Assembly (NCBI GenBank): GCA_036269915.1
Contig: DATBDM010000056.1
Span: forward strand, 1 to 13,629
DNA length: 13,629 nt
Reading direction: 5' to 3'
Source of the DNA: DATBDM01 sp036269915
Lineage (GTDB): Bacteria; Actinomycetota; Thermoleophilia; Solirubrobacterales; Solirubrobacteraceae
The notes under the pieces were generated by a model. The model was not told the origin of the DNA. It did not search any database and worked only from the letters and a program-made list of their open reading frames with translations. The position numbers and the translations under genes were made by a program. Every line of letters begins with the position of its first letter. Within the stretch, counting starts at the first letter, position 1. Shown one piece after another: positions 1 to 6,500 of the stretch.

Positions 1-82
1 TCGGCGGCGTCCGGGCGCCATGCGACGCGGCGGGCACGCGCCACGCCTGACGTCGTGGCGCTGCCCGTGCCACCCTTCGTCC

Positions 83-535
83 GTGCGCCCTTCGCTGTAC
101 GACTACGCCGGCGGTGACGCCGCCTTCCTCGCGCTCGCCACCGCGCATCACGCTCGCTGCCTGGCCGACCCCGAGCTCAACCACCCGTTCTCACATCCCG
201 GCCAGCACCCGCTCCACGTCGAGCGTCTCGGCGCCTACTGGGCTGAGGTGATGGGCGGCCCGCCGGTCTACTCGAGCTCCTGCGGCGACCAGTCCCGGCT
301 GCTGCACATGCATGCGCGCAACGGGGACATGACCGACCTCGGCGAGCGCTTCGTGCGCTGCTTCGACGCGGCGATGGACGATGCCGGCCTTCCCGCGGAC
401 CCGGAGTTCCGCGCCTGCATGCACGACTACATGCGCTGGGCGGTCGACGACGTCCTGGTCTACTCGCCGAAGGACTCGGTCGTCCCCGCCGGCGCGGCGC
501 TGCCGCGCTGGAGCTGGGACGGCCTGCAGAGCTGA
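83..535 (+). CDS. Truncated hemoglobin, group II-like
   Basis: This is a small cytosolic heme protein of the 2-on-2 globin fold, about 150 residues. Such proteins bind O2 or NO and are linked to redox or NO chemistry; the exact role here is unknown. Seen: an N-terminal SLYDYAGG segment, the PELNHPF and GAYWAEVMGGPP blocks typical of group II, and a likely proximal (F8) histidine in HMHARNG (His77 counted from the GTG at 83). The position where group II proteins usually have a G8 tryptophan appears to be Phe in the ERFVRCF stretch; this alignment is by eye. The open frame extends up to an ATG at 20, but residues before VRPSLYDY look unlike the family. The GTG at 83 is preferred; it lies 6 nt after CACCCT (71-76), a weak -10-like box. 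No Shine-Dalgarno is visible. The last 76 nt overlap the convergent MFS gene. Confidence 0.82.
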   Translation: MRPSLYDYAGGDAAFLALATAHHARCLADPELNHPFSHPGQHPLHVERLGAYWAEVMGGPPVYSSSCGDQSRLLHMHARNGDMTDLGERFVRCFDAAMDDAGLPADPEFRACMHDYMRWAVDDVLVYSPKDSVVPAGAALPRWSWDGLQS

Positions 536-1692
536 AGCGTCCATACGGCGGCGAGCGCCATCGCGGCCACGGCGATCGCGAACGGCGCGCGCGGCGCGGA
601 GTTCGCCAGCAGGCCCGTCGCCGCGCTGCCCGCCGCGAGGCCCGCGGTCAGGCTGGTGCCGTTCCACGTGAACGCCTCCGTGACCGTCCCGGGCGGCGCC
701 CAGTCGCCGACCAGCGCGGTCGCGGTCGCGAGCGCCGGTGCGATCGGCAGGCTCGCGGCGAAGACCGCGACGCCGAGCCACCACGGCGACGGCGCGACGA
801 GCCACGGCAGCATCAGCAGCGCGAACGCGGCGAGCAGCCACGCGAGGCGGCGAGCCGGACGCTCGGGCGCCGCGGCGCGACTCGCCAGCAGGCCGCCGAC
901 GAGGCTCCCGGCGCCCGATGCGGCGAGCACCGGCCCGGCGGCGCTGGGCGCGCCGGCCGCGGCCGTGACGGCCGCGACGCCGATCTCCATCGCCCCGATC
1001 GCGAGGCCGAAGAGGGAGATCGCGACGAGCAGCACGCGGACCCGGCCCGCGGCGAGCGGCCCGGCCCAGTGGCGCCGCACCGGCCCGCTCCCGCGCCAGC
1101 TGCGCGACTGGCGGCTCGCCGCGAACCACAGCGTCCCGACGAGCACGCAGGTCCCGTTGACGACCAGGGCGAGCCGCAGCGAGACCGAGCCGATCGCGCC
1201 GACGATCAGCAGCGGCCCGACGATGTAGACCGCCTCCAGCACCGCCGCCTCGAGCGCGTAGACGGAGGGCAGGAGCGTGCGATCGATGAGCTCGGACCAG
1301 AGCGCGCGGGCGGCCGCCGACATCGGCGGCATGCACAGCCCGATCGCGACCGCGCCGGCCAGCAGCAGCGCCGCCGGCGTGCCGCGCGCCGCCGCCGCCA
1401 GGGCGACGTGGAGCGCCGCCTGGGCGACGGCGAGCGGGACGAGGATCCAGGTCTGCCCGAACGCGTCGATCAGGCGGCCGAGGGGCGGCGAGGAGAGCGC
1501 CAGCGCGAGGGCGAACGCGCCGGACGCGGCCCCGCCGAGCGCGTACGAGCCGGTCAGCTGGTGCACGAAGAGCAGCAGCACGAGCCCGTGCGCCCCCATC
1601 GGCAGCCGGGCGATCAGCGAGCTGCCGTACGTGCGCGCCATGCCGGGGGCGCGGAGGACGTCGGCGGGACGGGGAGCGGTGGTCGTGGCCAT
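460..1692 (-). CDS. MFS transporter, drug-efflux-like
   Basis: This is an integral membrane transporter of the major facilitator superfamily, 410 residues, the usual length. Hydrophobic segments run through most of the protein, with a charged central loop at about residues 192-218 (SRQSRSWRGSGPVRRH) separating two halves. The loop after the second helix carries GRLIDAFGQ (72-80), which matches MFS motif A (G-x-x-x-D-x-x-G). Substrate cannot be read from sequence. The gene is divergent from the ArsR-type regulator at 1752 across 59 bp that hold an inverted repeat. Such regulator/MFS pairs usually mean the regulator controls the transporter, so regulated export of a small molecule is inferred. 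AAGG sits 11 nt before the ATG as a weak ribosome site. The charged, non-membrane C-terminus (last about 20 residues) lies in the 76-nt overlap with the globin gene. Confidence 0.85.
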   Translation of the reverse strand: MATTTAPRPADVLRAPGMARTYGSSLIARLPMGAHGLVLLLFVHQLTGSYALGGAASGAFALALALSSPPLGRLIDAFGQTWILVPLAVAQAALHVALAAAARGTPAALLLAGAVAIGLCMPPMSAAARALWSELIDRTLLPSVYALEAAVLEAVYIVGPLLIVGAIGSVSLRLALVVNGTCVLVGTLWFAASRQSRSWRGSGPVRRHWAGPLAAGRVRVLLVAISLFGLAIGAMEIGVAAVTAAAGAPSAAGPVLAASGAGSLVGGLLASRAAAPERPARRLAWLLAAFALLMLPWLVAPSPWWLGVAVFAASLPIAPALATATALVGDWAPPGTVTEAFTWNGTSLTAGLAAGSAATGLLANSAPRAPFAIAVAAMALAAVWTLQLCRPSQLQRGSAAPAGTTESFGE

Positions 1693-1732
1693 GCGCGACG
1701 GGACCTTGGCAACGGCTCCCGGCGCGGGGCAA

Positions 1733-1738
1733 TAGATT
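1733..1738 (+). promoter_or_regulatory. -10 box (TAGATT) for the ArsR-type regulator
   Basis: TAGATT fits the TANNNT pattern and ends 13 nt before the ATG at 1752, so a transcript would start about 6-7 nt before the codon and be nearly leaderless. The only -35-like sequence is TTGGCA at 1706-1711, with a 21-nt spacer that is longer than ideal. The left arm of the inverted repeat overlaps this box. Confidence 0.45.
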
Positions 1739-1753
1739 CGCTGGACAGCGAAT
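1736..1753. promoter_or_regulatory. Perfect inverted repeat, likely ArsR-type operator
   Basis: The sequence is ATTCGCT-GGAC-AGCGAAT: two perfect 7-bp arms with a 4-bp spacer. It overlaps the -10 box of the regulator gene at 1752, the expected transcription start and the first two bases of its ATG. It also lies in the 59-bp region upstream of the divergent MFS gene. A dimeric winged-helix regulator bound here would block its own gene and could also affect the transporter. The repeat is seen; the operator role is inferred. Confidence 0.6.
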
Positions 1754-2720
1754 GATCCGCTTCCACCTCGGCCCCGACGACCTCGCCCGCAGCCGCTTCG
1801 CCATCTCGCCGCTCATGGAGTTGCAGATGTCGCTGACGGCGCTGCGCGAGCCCGAGCGCTACGCCATGCACGAGCCGTGGATGGCGCGCGCCCGGCCACG
1901 GCTCGAAGGCCTCGATCTCACGCTGCTCGAGACGCTGGTGCCGGCGCGCGGCTGGGTGCCCGACTTCGCGGCGCCGCCCCCGCTCGGGCCGGCGCCCGAG
2001 CCCGAGGCCGAGATCGAGCGCGTCCGCCGCTCGGATCCCGAGCTCGTGCGCCACGAGATCAGCTGGATCTGGCGGCGCGAGCTCCCGGACGTGCTGCGCC
2101 CGCTCGTCGAGGACACGCCGCGCGCGCTGGACGCGCTCGCACAGGCCATGCGGGAGTACTGGGCGCGGGCGCTAGCGCCCGAGTGGCCCGCCATCCGTCA
2201 GACGCTGACGGCCGACATCCGCCGCCGCGGCGGCCATCTCGCCGCCGGCGGGATCCGCGCGGCGCTGTCCGCACTTCACCGCGACGTCAGCCTGAGCGCC
2301 GACGAGCGCACGGTCGAGCTCGCCCCCCCGTTCGAGGCGGACGTGCCGCTCGACGGCCGCGGCCTGCTGCTGATCCCGAGCGCGTTCTGGTGGCCGCGCT
2401 CGAGCGCGATCCTCGACCCGCCGTGGCAGCCGTGCCTGATCTACGCGCCCGACGGCGTCGGCGCGCTGTGGGAGCCCGACGCGGCCGAGCCCGGGCAGGC
2501 GCTGCAGGACCTGCTCGGGCGGGGACGGGCGCACGTGCTCGGCGGGCTCGAGGCGCCGGTGAGCACGACCGAGCTCGCTCGCAGGCTCGGCATGAGCCCG
2601 GCGGGCGTCTCCGCGCACCTGCGCGTGCTCGCGCGGGCGAACCTGGCGAGCGCCACGCGAGAGAATCGAACCGTGCTCTACAGCCGCACGCCGCTCGGCG
2701 AGGCCCTCTGGCGCGACTGA
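1752..2720 (+). CDS. ArsR-type HTH regulator (DUF5937-like N-terminal domain)
   Basis: This is a 322-residue DNA-binding regulator. A long N-terminal domain (about 1-250) begins IRFHLGPDDLARSRFAISP, typical of the DUF5937-type regulators of actinobacteria. A C-terminal ArsR-like winged helix follows (about 257-320), with RAHVLGGLEAPVSTTELARR, a recognition helix around SPAGVSAHLRVL (282-293) and a wing at NRTVLYSRTP. It is much longer than a classical ArsR/SmtB metal sensor (about 100 residues), and I see no cysteine metal site, so it more likely senses a small molecule through the N-terminal domain. Its divergent neighbour is an MFS transporter, and an inverted repeat overlaps its start. Autorepression plus control of the transporter is the simplest reading. 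The ATG at 1752 is supported by the -10 box and by the conserved IRFHLGPDD start. Confidence 0.82.
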   Translation: MIRFHLGPDDLARSRFAISPLMELQMSLTALREPERYAMHEPWMARARPRLEGLDLTLLETLVPARGWVPDFAAPPPLGPAPEPEAEIERVRRSDPELVRHEISWIWRRELPDVLRPLVEDTPRALDALAQAMREYWARALAPEWPAIRQTLTADIRRRGGHLAAGGIRAALSALHRDVSLSADERTVELAPPFEADVPLDGRGLLLIPSAFWWPRSSAILDPPWQPCLIYAPDGVGALWEPDAAEPGQALQDLLGRGRAHVLGGLEAPVSTTELARRLGMSPAGVSAHLRVLARANLASATRENRTVLYSRTPLGEALWRD

Positions 2721-2725
2721 GCTCC

Positions 2726-2731
2726 TAGGCT
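2726..2731 (+). promoter_or_regulatory. -10 box (TAGGCT), leaderless-type promoter for ABC-F
   Basis: TAGGCT is followed by 7 nt (GGTTCGC) and then the GTG at 2739, the spacing of leaderless transcription. It lies inside the 18-bp gap after the ArsR-type gene. No Shine-Dalgarno is visible before the GTG, which fits a leaderless mRNA. No clear -35 box was found. Confidence 0.5.
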
Positions 2732-2738
2732 GGTTCGC

Positions 2739-4370
2739 GTGGCCGGAACCCTGATCGCACGCGATCTGCACAAGGCGCATGGCGCCGCGACGATCCTCGC
2801 CGGCGTGTCGGTGACCGTCGCGCCGGGCGAGGTGCTCGGCGTCGTCGGGCCCAACGGCGCCGGCAAGTCGACGCTGCTGCGCCTGCTCGCGGGGCTCGAC
2901 GCGCCCGACCGCGGGACCGTCCGGCTGACCGCGGGCACGGCCGGTTACCTGCCGCAGGAGCCCGACCGCGCGAGCGGCGAGCGGCTGCAGGACTACCTCG
3001 CGCGGCGCACCGGGGTCGCCGCCGCCGACGCGCGCGTGCAGGCCGCGGCCGCGGGGCTGGCCGAGGACGCCGCCGGCGCCGCCGACCGCTATGCCGAGGC
3101 GCTGGACTCCTGGCTCGGGCTCGGCGGCGCCGATCTCGAGCCGCGCGCCGAGACGGTCCTGCGCGACCTGGGCCTTGACCCCGCGCTGCTCGACCTCGAG
3201 ACGGTCGCGCTCTCCGGCGGCCAGGCCGCGCGCGCGTCGCTGGCGGCGATCCTGCTCTCGCGCTTCGACGCGCTGCTGCTCGACGAGCCGACGAACGACC
3301 TCGACTTCGACGGCCTCGAGCGGCTCGAGCGCTTCGTCGCGGAGCGGCCGGGCGGCGCGGTGATCGTCTCGCACGACCGCGCCTTCCTCGAGCGCACGGT
3401 CACGCGCGTGCTGGAGATCGACGAGATCGCCCACACCGCGTCGGAGTACGGCGGCGGCTGGGCCGGCTACCTCGAGCTGCGCGCGACCGCGGCCCGCCAC
3501 GCCGAGGAGCGCTACGAGACCTACTCGACGCAGCGCGAGCGGCTCGAGGACCGCGGCCGCCGCCAGCGCCAGTGGTCCGAGACGGGCGTGCGCAAGGCGA
3601 AGGCGTCGAGCAACGACGAGCCGGACAAGAGCGTCCGGGCGCACCGCGTCGCGCGCTCGGAGAAGCAGGCGTCGAAGGTGCGCGCGACCGAGAAGGCGAT
3701 CGAGCGCCTGGACGTGGCCGACAAGCCGTGGCGGCGCTGGGAGCTGCAGCTGCGCTTCGGCGGCGGCGAGCGCTCGGGCGACGTCACCGTGCGGCTCGAG
3801 CAGGCGCAGCTGCGCCGCGGCAGCTTCGTGCTCGGCCCGCTCGACCTCGAGCTCGCGTGGAGCGAGCGCGTCGCGCTCGTCGGCCCGAACGGCAGCGGCA
3901 AGACGACCTTGGTCGACGGCCTGTTGGGCCACCTGCCGCTCAGCGCGGGCACGCGCTGGGTCGGGCCGGGCGTGCGGATCGGGACCCTCGACCAGGCGCG
4001 CCGCGGCTTCGCCGGGCCGGGCGCGCTGCTCGACGCCTTCGTCGCCCAGAGCGGCATGTCCCAGCAGGACGCGCGCTCGCTGCTGGCCAAGTTCGGCCTC
4101 GAGCGCGACGCCGTCGCACGCCCGTCGGCCCGCCTCTCCCCCGGCGAGCGCACCCGCGCGAGCCTCGCGCTGCTGATGGCCTCGGGCGCGAACTGGCTCG
4201 TGCTCGACGAGCCGACGAACCACCTCGACCTGCCGGCCATCGAGCAGCTCGAGACCGCGCTGGACGCCTACGACGGGACGCTGCTGATCGTCACGCACGA
4301 CCGGCAGCTGCTCGACGCCGTCGAGCTCGACCGCACGATCGACCTGGCGCCCACCACGTCGATCGGCTAG
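2739..4370 (+). CDS. ABC-F family ATPase (duplicated ABC domain, no membrane part)
   Basis: This is a cytosolic protein of 543 residues with two ABC domains and no membrane segment. ABC-F proteins bind the ribosomal E site; some relieve stalling (EttA, Uup), others displace antibiotics. First domain: Walker A GPNGAGKST (37-45), signature LSGGQ (158-162), Walker B with DEPTNDLD (182-189), H-loop SHDR (211-214). A highly charged linker at about 250-330 (RERLEDRGRRQRQW, then NDEPDKSVRAHR) corresponds to the P-site tRNA interaction motif of the family. Second domain: Walker A GPNGSGKTT (382-390), variant signature LSPGE (466-470), DEPTNHLD (490-497), H-loop THDR (519-522). All catalytic elements are present in both halves. 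A role in drug resistance is possible because an MFS efflux pair is nearby, but the subfamily cannot be assigned from sequence alone. The GTG start has a leaderless-type promoter. Confidence 0.9.
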   Translation: MAGTLIARDLHKAHGAATILAGVSVTVAPGEVLGVVGPNGAGKSTLLRLLAGLDAPDRGTVRLTAGTAGYLPQEPDRASGERLQDYLARRTGVAAADARVQAAAAGLAEDAAGAADRYAEALDSWLGLGGADLEPRAETVLRDLGLDPALLDLETVALSGGQAARASLAAILLSRFDALLLDEPTNDLDFDGLERLERFVAERPGGAVIVSHDRAFLERTVTRVLEIDEIAHTASEYGGGWAGYLELRATAARHAEERYETYSTQRERLEDRGRRQRQWSETGVRKAKASSNDEPDKSVRAHRVARSEKQASKVRATEKAIERLDVADKPWRRWELQLRFGGGERSGDVTVRLEQAQLRRGSFVLGPLDLELAWSERVALVGPNGSGKTTLVDGLLGHLPLSAGTRWVGPGVRIGTLDQARRGFAGPGALLDAFVAQSGMSQQDARSLLAKFGLERDAVARPSARLSPGERTRASLALLMASGANWLVLDEPTNHLDLPAIEQLETALDAYDGTLLIVTHDRQLLDAVELDRTIDLAPTTSIG

Positions 4371-4386
4371 CGGCCGCCCCGGCGCA

Positions 4387-4392
4387 TATGCT
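4387..4392 (+). promoter_or_regulatory. -10 box (TATGCT), leaderless-type promoter for the cyclase
   Basis: TATGCT is followed by 6 nt (CGGCCG) and the ATG at 4399, inside the 28-bp gap after the ABC-F gene. No Shine-Dalgarno precedes the ATG. The spacing predicts transcription starting at or next to the ATG, so the cyclase gene may be expressed independently of the ABC-F gene. Confidence 0.5.
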
Positions 4393-4398
4393 CGGCCG

Positions 4399-5670
4399 AT
4401 GACGCGGCTGCCGCGGCCGGTCCGGCGTCTGGTCGAGATCGGTGAATCCCCGTCGGACTCCGAGGAGCTGCGCGTCCGCAAGGCGGTGCTGGTCCTCTCC
4501 ACGACGCTGATGGCCGGCCTCGCGCTGGTCTGGGTCGCGACGTACGCCCTGCTCGGCCTGTGGGTGTCGGCGGCGATCCCCTTCGCCTACCAGGTCGCGT
4601 CGGCCGCGAGCCTCACGTGGTTCTCGCGCACGCATCGCTACGCGCGATTCCGCGACAGCCAGCTGCTGATGAGCCTGCTGCTGCCGTTTGCGCTGCAATG
4701 GAGCCTCGGCGGCTTCGAGAACGCCTCGGCGGTCTGCCTGTGGGGCTTCACGTCACCGCTCGGAGCGCTGCTGACCGCCGGCGCGCGCGCCGGAGCCCGC
4801 TGGTTCGCCGCGTTCGTCGCGCTCGTGGTGGCCTCGGCCGCGATCGACTCCGCCCTCGCGGCTGACGCGCCCGCGATCCCCGACGGCCTCGTCATCGCGT
4901 TCTTCGCGCTCAACGTGCTCGGCGTGGCGACGACGGCGTTCGCGCTGCTGCAGTACTTCATGCGCGAGCGCGAACGAGCGCACGCCGAGTCCGAGCGCCT
5001 CCTGCTCAACGTGCTGCCGAGCCCCGTCGCGCGGCGCCTCAAGGCGCACGACGGGATCATCGCCGACCACTGCGACGACGTCACCGTGCTGTTCGCCGAC
5101 ATCGTCGGCTTCACCCCGCTCTCCGAGCGGCTCTCCGCCACCGAGGTCGTCGCCCTGCTCGACCGTGTGTTCGCGGCATGGGACGCGCTCGTCGCCGAGC
5201 ACGGGCTCGAGAAGATCAAGACGATCGGAGACGCCTACATGGTCGCCGGCGGGGTCCCGCTTGCGCGTGCCGACCACGCCGAGGCGATCGCCGAGCTCGC
5301 GCTCGCGATGGGACCTCGCGTCGCCGCGTGCGCGGGCGAGACCGGCGCGGCGCTCGAGGTCCGGATCGGGCTCGACACCGGCCCCGTCGTCGCCGGCGTG
5401 ATCGGCCGCGCGAAGTTCATCTACGACCTGTGGGGCGACACCGTCAACACCGCGAGTCGCATGGAGTCGCACGCCCTGCCGGGCACGATCCAGGTGACCG
5501 AGCGGGCCTACGAGCGGCTGCGCGGTCGCTTCGAGCTGCGCCGGCGCGGCATCGTCGACATCAAGGGCAAGGGCCCGATGGACTGCTACGTGCTGACCGG
5601 GCCGCTCCCGCCCGCGGTCAGTCCCGCAGGCCGATCCGGCGGTCGAAGCCGGCCGGTGCGTGGAGGTTGA
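4399..5670 (+). CDS. Membrane-bound class III adenylyl cyclase (Rv1625c-like)
   Basis: This enzyme makes cAMP from ATP; 423 residues. The N-terminal 185 residues hold about six hydrophobic segments (near 28-52, 53-74, 88-104, 113-128, 133-153, 164-186), as in mycobacterial Rv1625c, the model for half of a mammalian cyclase. A linker, LLLNVLPSPVARRLK (201-215), matches the conserved transducer region just before the catalytic domain. All catalytic residues are visible: metal-binding Asp234 (FADIVGF) and Asp278 (IGDAY), adenine-specifying Lys274 and Asp343 (YDLWGD), transition-state Asn350 and Arg354 (NTASR). Their spacings equal those I recall for Rv1625c. Lys and Asp at the specificity positions indicate ATP, not GTP. 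Active sites form between two subunits, so a homodimer is expected. The signal sensed by the membrane part is unknown. The last 53 nt overlap the cupin gene and encode a disordered Gly/Arg/Ser tail. Confidence 0.9.
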   Translation: MTRLPRPVRRLVEIGESPSDSEELRVRKAVLVLSTTLMAGLALVWVATYALLGLWVSAAIPFAYQVASAASLTWFSRTHRYARFRDSQLLMSLLLPFALQWSLGGFENASAVCLWGFTSPLGALLTAGARAGARWFAAFVALVVASAAIDSALAADAPAIPDGLVIAFFALNVLGVATTAFALLQYFMRERERAHAESERLLLNVLPSPVARRLKAHDGIIADHCDDVTVLFADIVGFTPLSERLSATEVVALLDRVFAAWDALVAEHGLEKIKTIGDAYMVAGGVPLARADHAEAIAELALAMGPRVAACAGETGAALEVRIGLDTGPVVAGVIGRAKFIYDLWGDTVNTASRMESHALPGTIQVTERAYERLRGRFELRRRGIVDIKGKGPMDCYVLTGPLPPAVSPAGRSGGRSRPVRGG

Positions 5671-5971
5671 GCATCCGCACCGGCAGCTCGCGGTCGTTGC
5701 GGAAGCCGTGCTCGACGCCCGGCGGCACGAGCACGAACGTGCCCGGCGGCGCCGGGACCGCGTCGCCGCCGAGCAGGAACGTCATCTCGCCCTCGAGGAT
5801 GTAGAACGCGTCGTCCTCGTCGTGATGGACGTGCGCCTCGAGCTCGCGGCCGGGCGCGATCTCGATGATCCCGAACGTGAAGCGGGGCGTGTCCGCGGTG
5901 CGCGCGAGGAACTCGACGTTGCCGAGGCGGTGGCCCTGGCCCGGCGGGATGACGATGGCCTCGTCCGGCAC
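5618..5971 (-). CDS. Small single-domain cupin protein
   Basis: This is a 117-residue double-stranded beta-helix protein. Cupin motif 1 is seen as GRELEAHVHHDEDDAFYILEG (positions 41-61) and motif 2 as PPGVEHGFRN (83-92). Probable metal ligands are His47, His49 and His88. The fourth canonical ligand, usually Glu, is Asp54, which may change metal preference or activity. Reaction unknown: such proteins include dioxygenases, isomerases and ligand-binding proteins. The frame stays open further upstream through the SRPBCC gene, but residues there are low-complexity Arg/Ser, so I choose the GTG at 5971, 13 nt after the SRPBCC stop. This placement makes it the second gene of an SRPBCC-cupin operon likely controlled by the TetR gene at 6501. 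Its 3' end overlaps the cyclase gene by 53 nt. Confidence 0.8.
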   Translation of the reverse strand: MPDEAIVIPPGQGHRLGNVEFLARTADTPRFTFGIIEIAPGRELEAHVHHDEDDAFYILEGEMTFLLGGDAVPAPPGTFVLVPPGVEHGFRNDRELPVRMLNLHAPAGFDRRIGLRD

Positions 5972-5984
5972 GCGCGGGATCGTC

Positions 5985-6434
5985 TCACACCGCCGCGTGA
6001 TCGACCAGCTTCTGGCGCAGCCGCTCGAGCGCCTTGTCGTTGTCGCGCTGCAGCGTCCGGAGCACCCGCGCGGCGACGAAGCGCTCGGGGCCGGTCGGCG
6101 CGTCGATCGTGTTGCGAAACGTGACGTGGGTCCCCGTCTCGCCGTTGGGCGCGAGCTCATAGGTGCCGGTCGTCGCCCAGCGGCCGGCGGGGCCGCCGCG
6201 GCCGTGCTCGACGATGCGCGTCGGCGTGGACTCGACGACGGTGATCTCCGACTTGCCGCCCTTCACCTTGACCTTGGCGGTGGCGCCGACCCCGCGCGCC
6301 GGGCCGGACACCTCCCAGCCCGAGATGTAGTGGTCGGTGAACGACCGGTGGGCGGACAGGTCGTCGAGCAGCTGGTAGACATCGGCGGGGGAGCGGTCGA
6401 CGTCGATCGTGGAGGTGATGGTCTCTGCGGGCAT
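5985..6434 (-). CDS. SRPBCC-fold protein (polyketide cyclase/dehydrase-like)
   Basis: This is a 149-residue protein of the START/Bet v 1-like (SRPBCC) superfamily, which form a deep pocket for a hydrophobic ligand. The start PAETITSTIDVDRSPADVYQLLDDLSAH is the classic first strand and helix pair of this family (given in two parts: the strand TSTIDVDRSPADVYQLL, then DDLSAH). Later blocks include GTYELAPNGETGTHVTFRNTI, the returning strands, here shown from position 92 onward, and a long C-terminal helix rich in charged residues (RDNDKALERLRQKL). Ligand and reaction are unknown. AAGGAG lies 8 nt before the ATG, one of the few good ribosome sites in the window. It is first in an operon with the cupin and is divergent from the TetR gene, with two palindromes in the 66-bp gap. 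Confidence 0.8.
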   Translation of the reverse strand: MPAETITSTIDVDRSPADVYQLLDDLSAHRSFTDHYISGWEVSGPARGVGATAKVKVKGGKSEITVVESTPTRIVEHGRGGPAGRWATTGTYELAPNGETGTHVTFRNTIDAPTGPERFVAARVLRTLQRDNDKALERLRQKLVDHAAV

Positions 6435-6442
6435 CGCGGTGG

Positions 6443-6448
6443 CTCCTT
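6443..6448 (-). promoter_or_regulatory. Strong ribosome binding site for the SRPBCC gene
   Basis: AAGGAG on the minus strand is 8 nt before the ATG at 6434 and fixes that start. It contrasts with the several genes in this window that have no visible Shine-Dalgarno. Confidence 0.75.
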
Positions 6449-6452
6449 GTAT

Positions 6453-6463
6453 GACACGGTGTC
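6453..6463. promoter_or_regulatory. Palindrome GACAC-G-GTGTC, likely TetR operator
   Basis: This site has two perfect 5-bp arms around one G, in the divergent region between the SRPBCC and TetR genes. TGACAC-n-GTGTCA-type sites are typical of TetR-family operators; here the outer flanks are T and G, so the symmetry stops at 11 bp. It lies 18 nt upstream of the SRPBCC start, where a bound repressor would block that operon. The function is inferred. Confidence 0.55.
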
Positions 6464-6468
6464 GCACT

Positions 6469-6479
6469 TTGCGTCGCAA
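6469..6479. promoter_or_regulatory. Palindrome TTGCG-T-CGCAA, second possible TetR site
   Basis: This site has perfect 5-bp arms around one T, centred 16 bp from the first palindrome. GTCGCA occurs in both sites (6461-6466 and 6473-6478), 12 bp apart, so the two may be half-overlapping binding sites for two dimers. It lies 21 nt upstream of the TetR start, suitable for autoregulation. The function is inferred. Confidence 0.45.
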
Positions 6480-6500
6480 GTCTGCCATCATTCTCCCGCG

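Noticed and set aside
1..82. Possible start of a minus-strand gene at the left edge (ATG at 21 or GTG further in, reading out of the window)
   Set aside because: Only a few codons are visible, with no motif and no promoter box. Nothing can be supported.
2739..4370. Calling the ABC-F and MFS genes an antibiotic resistance cluster
   Set aside because: The genes are on opposite strands with separate promoters, no biosynthetic genes are present, and ABC-F subfamilies cannot be separated by eye.
2172..4502. Long open frame (776 codons) on the minus strand opposite the ABC-F gene
   Set aside because: It is antisense to a clear ABC-F protein and part of the regulator. Its product is dominated by Arg, Ala, Glu and Val repeats with no recognisable domain, typical of shadow frames in G+C-rich DNA.
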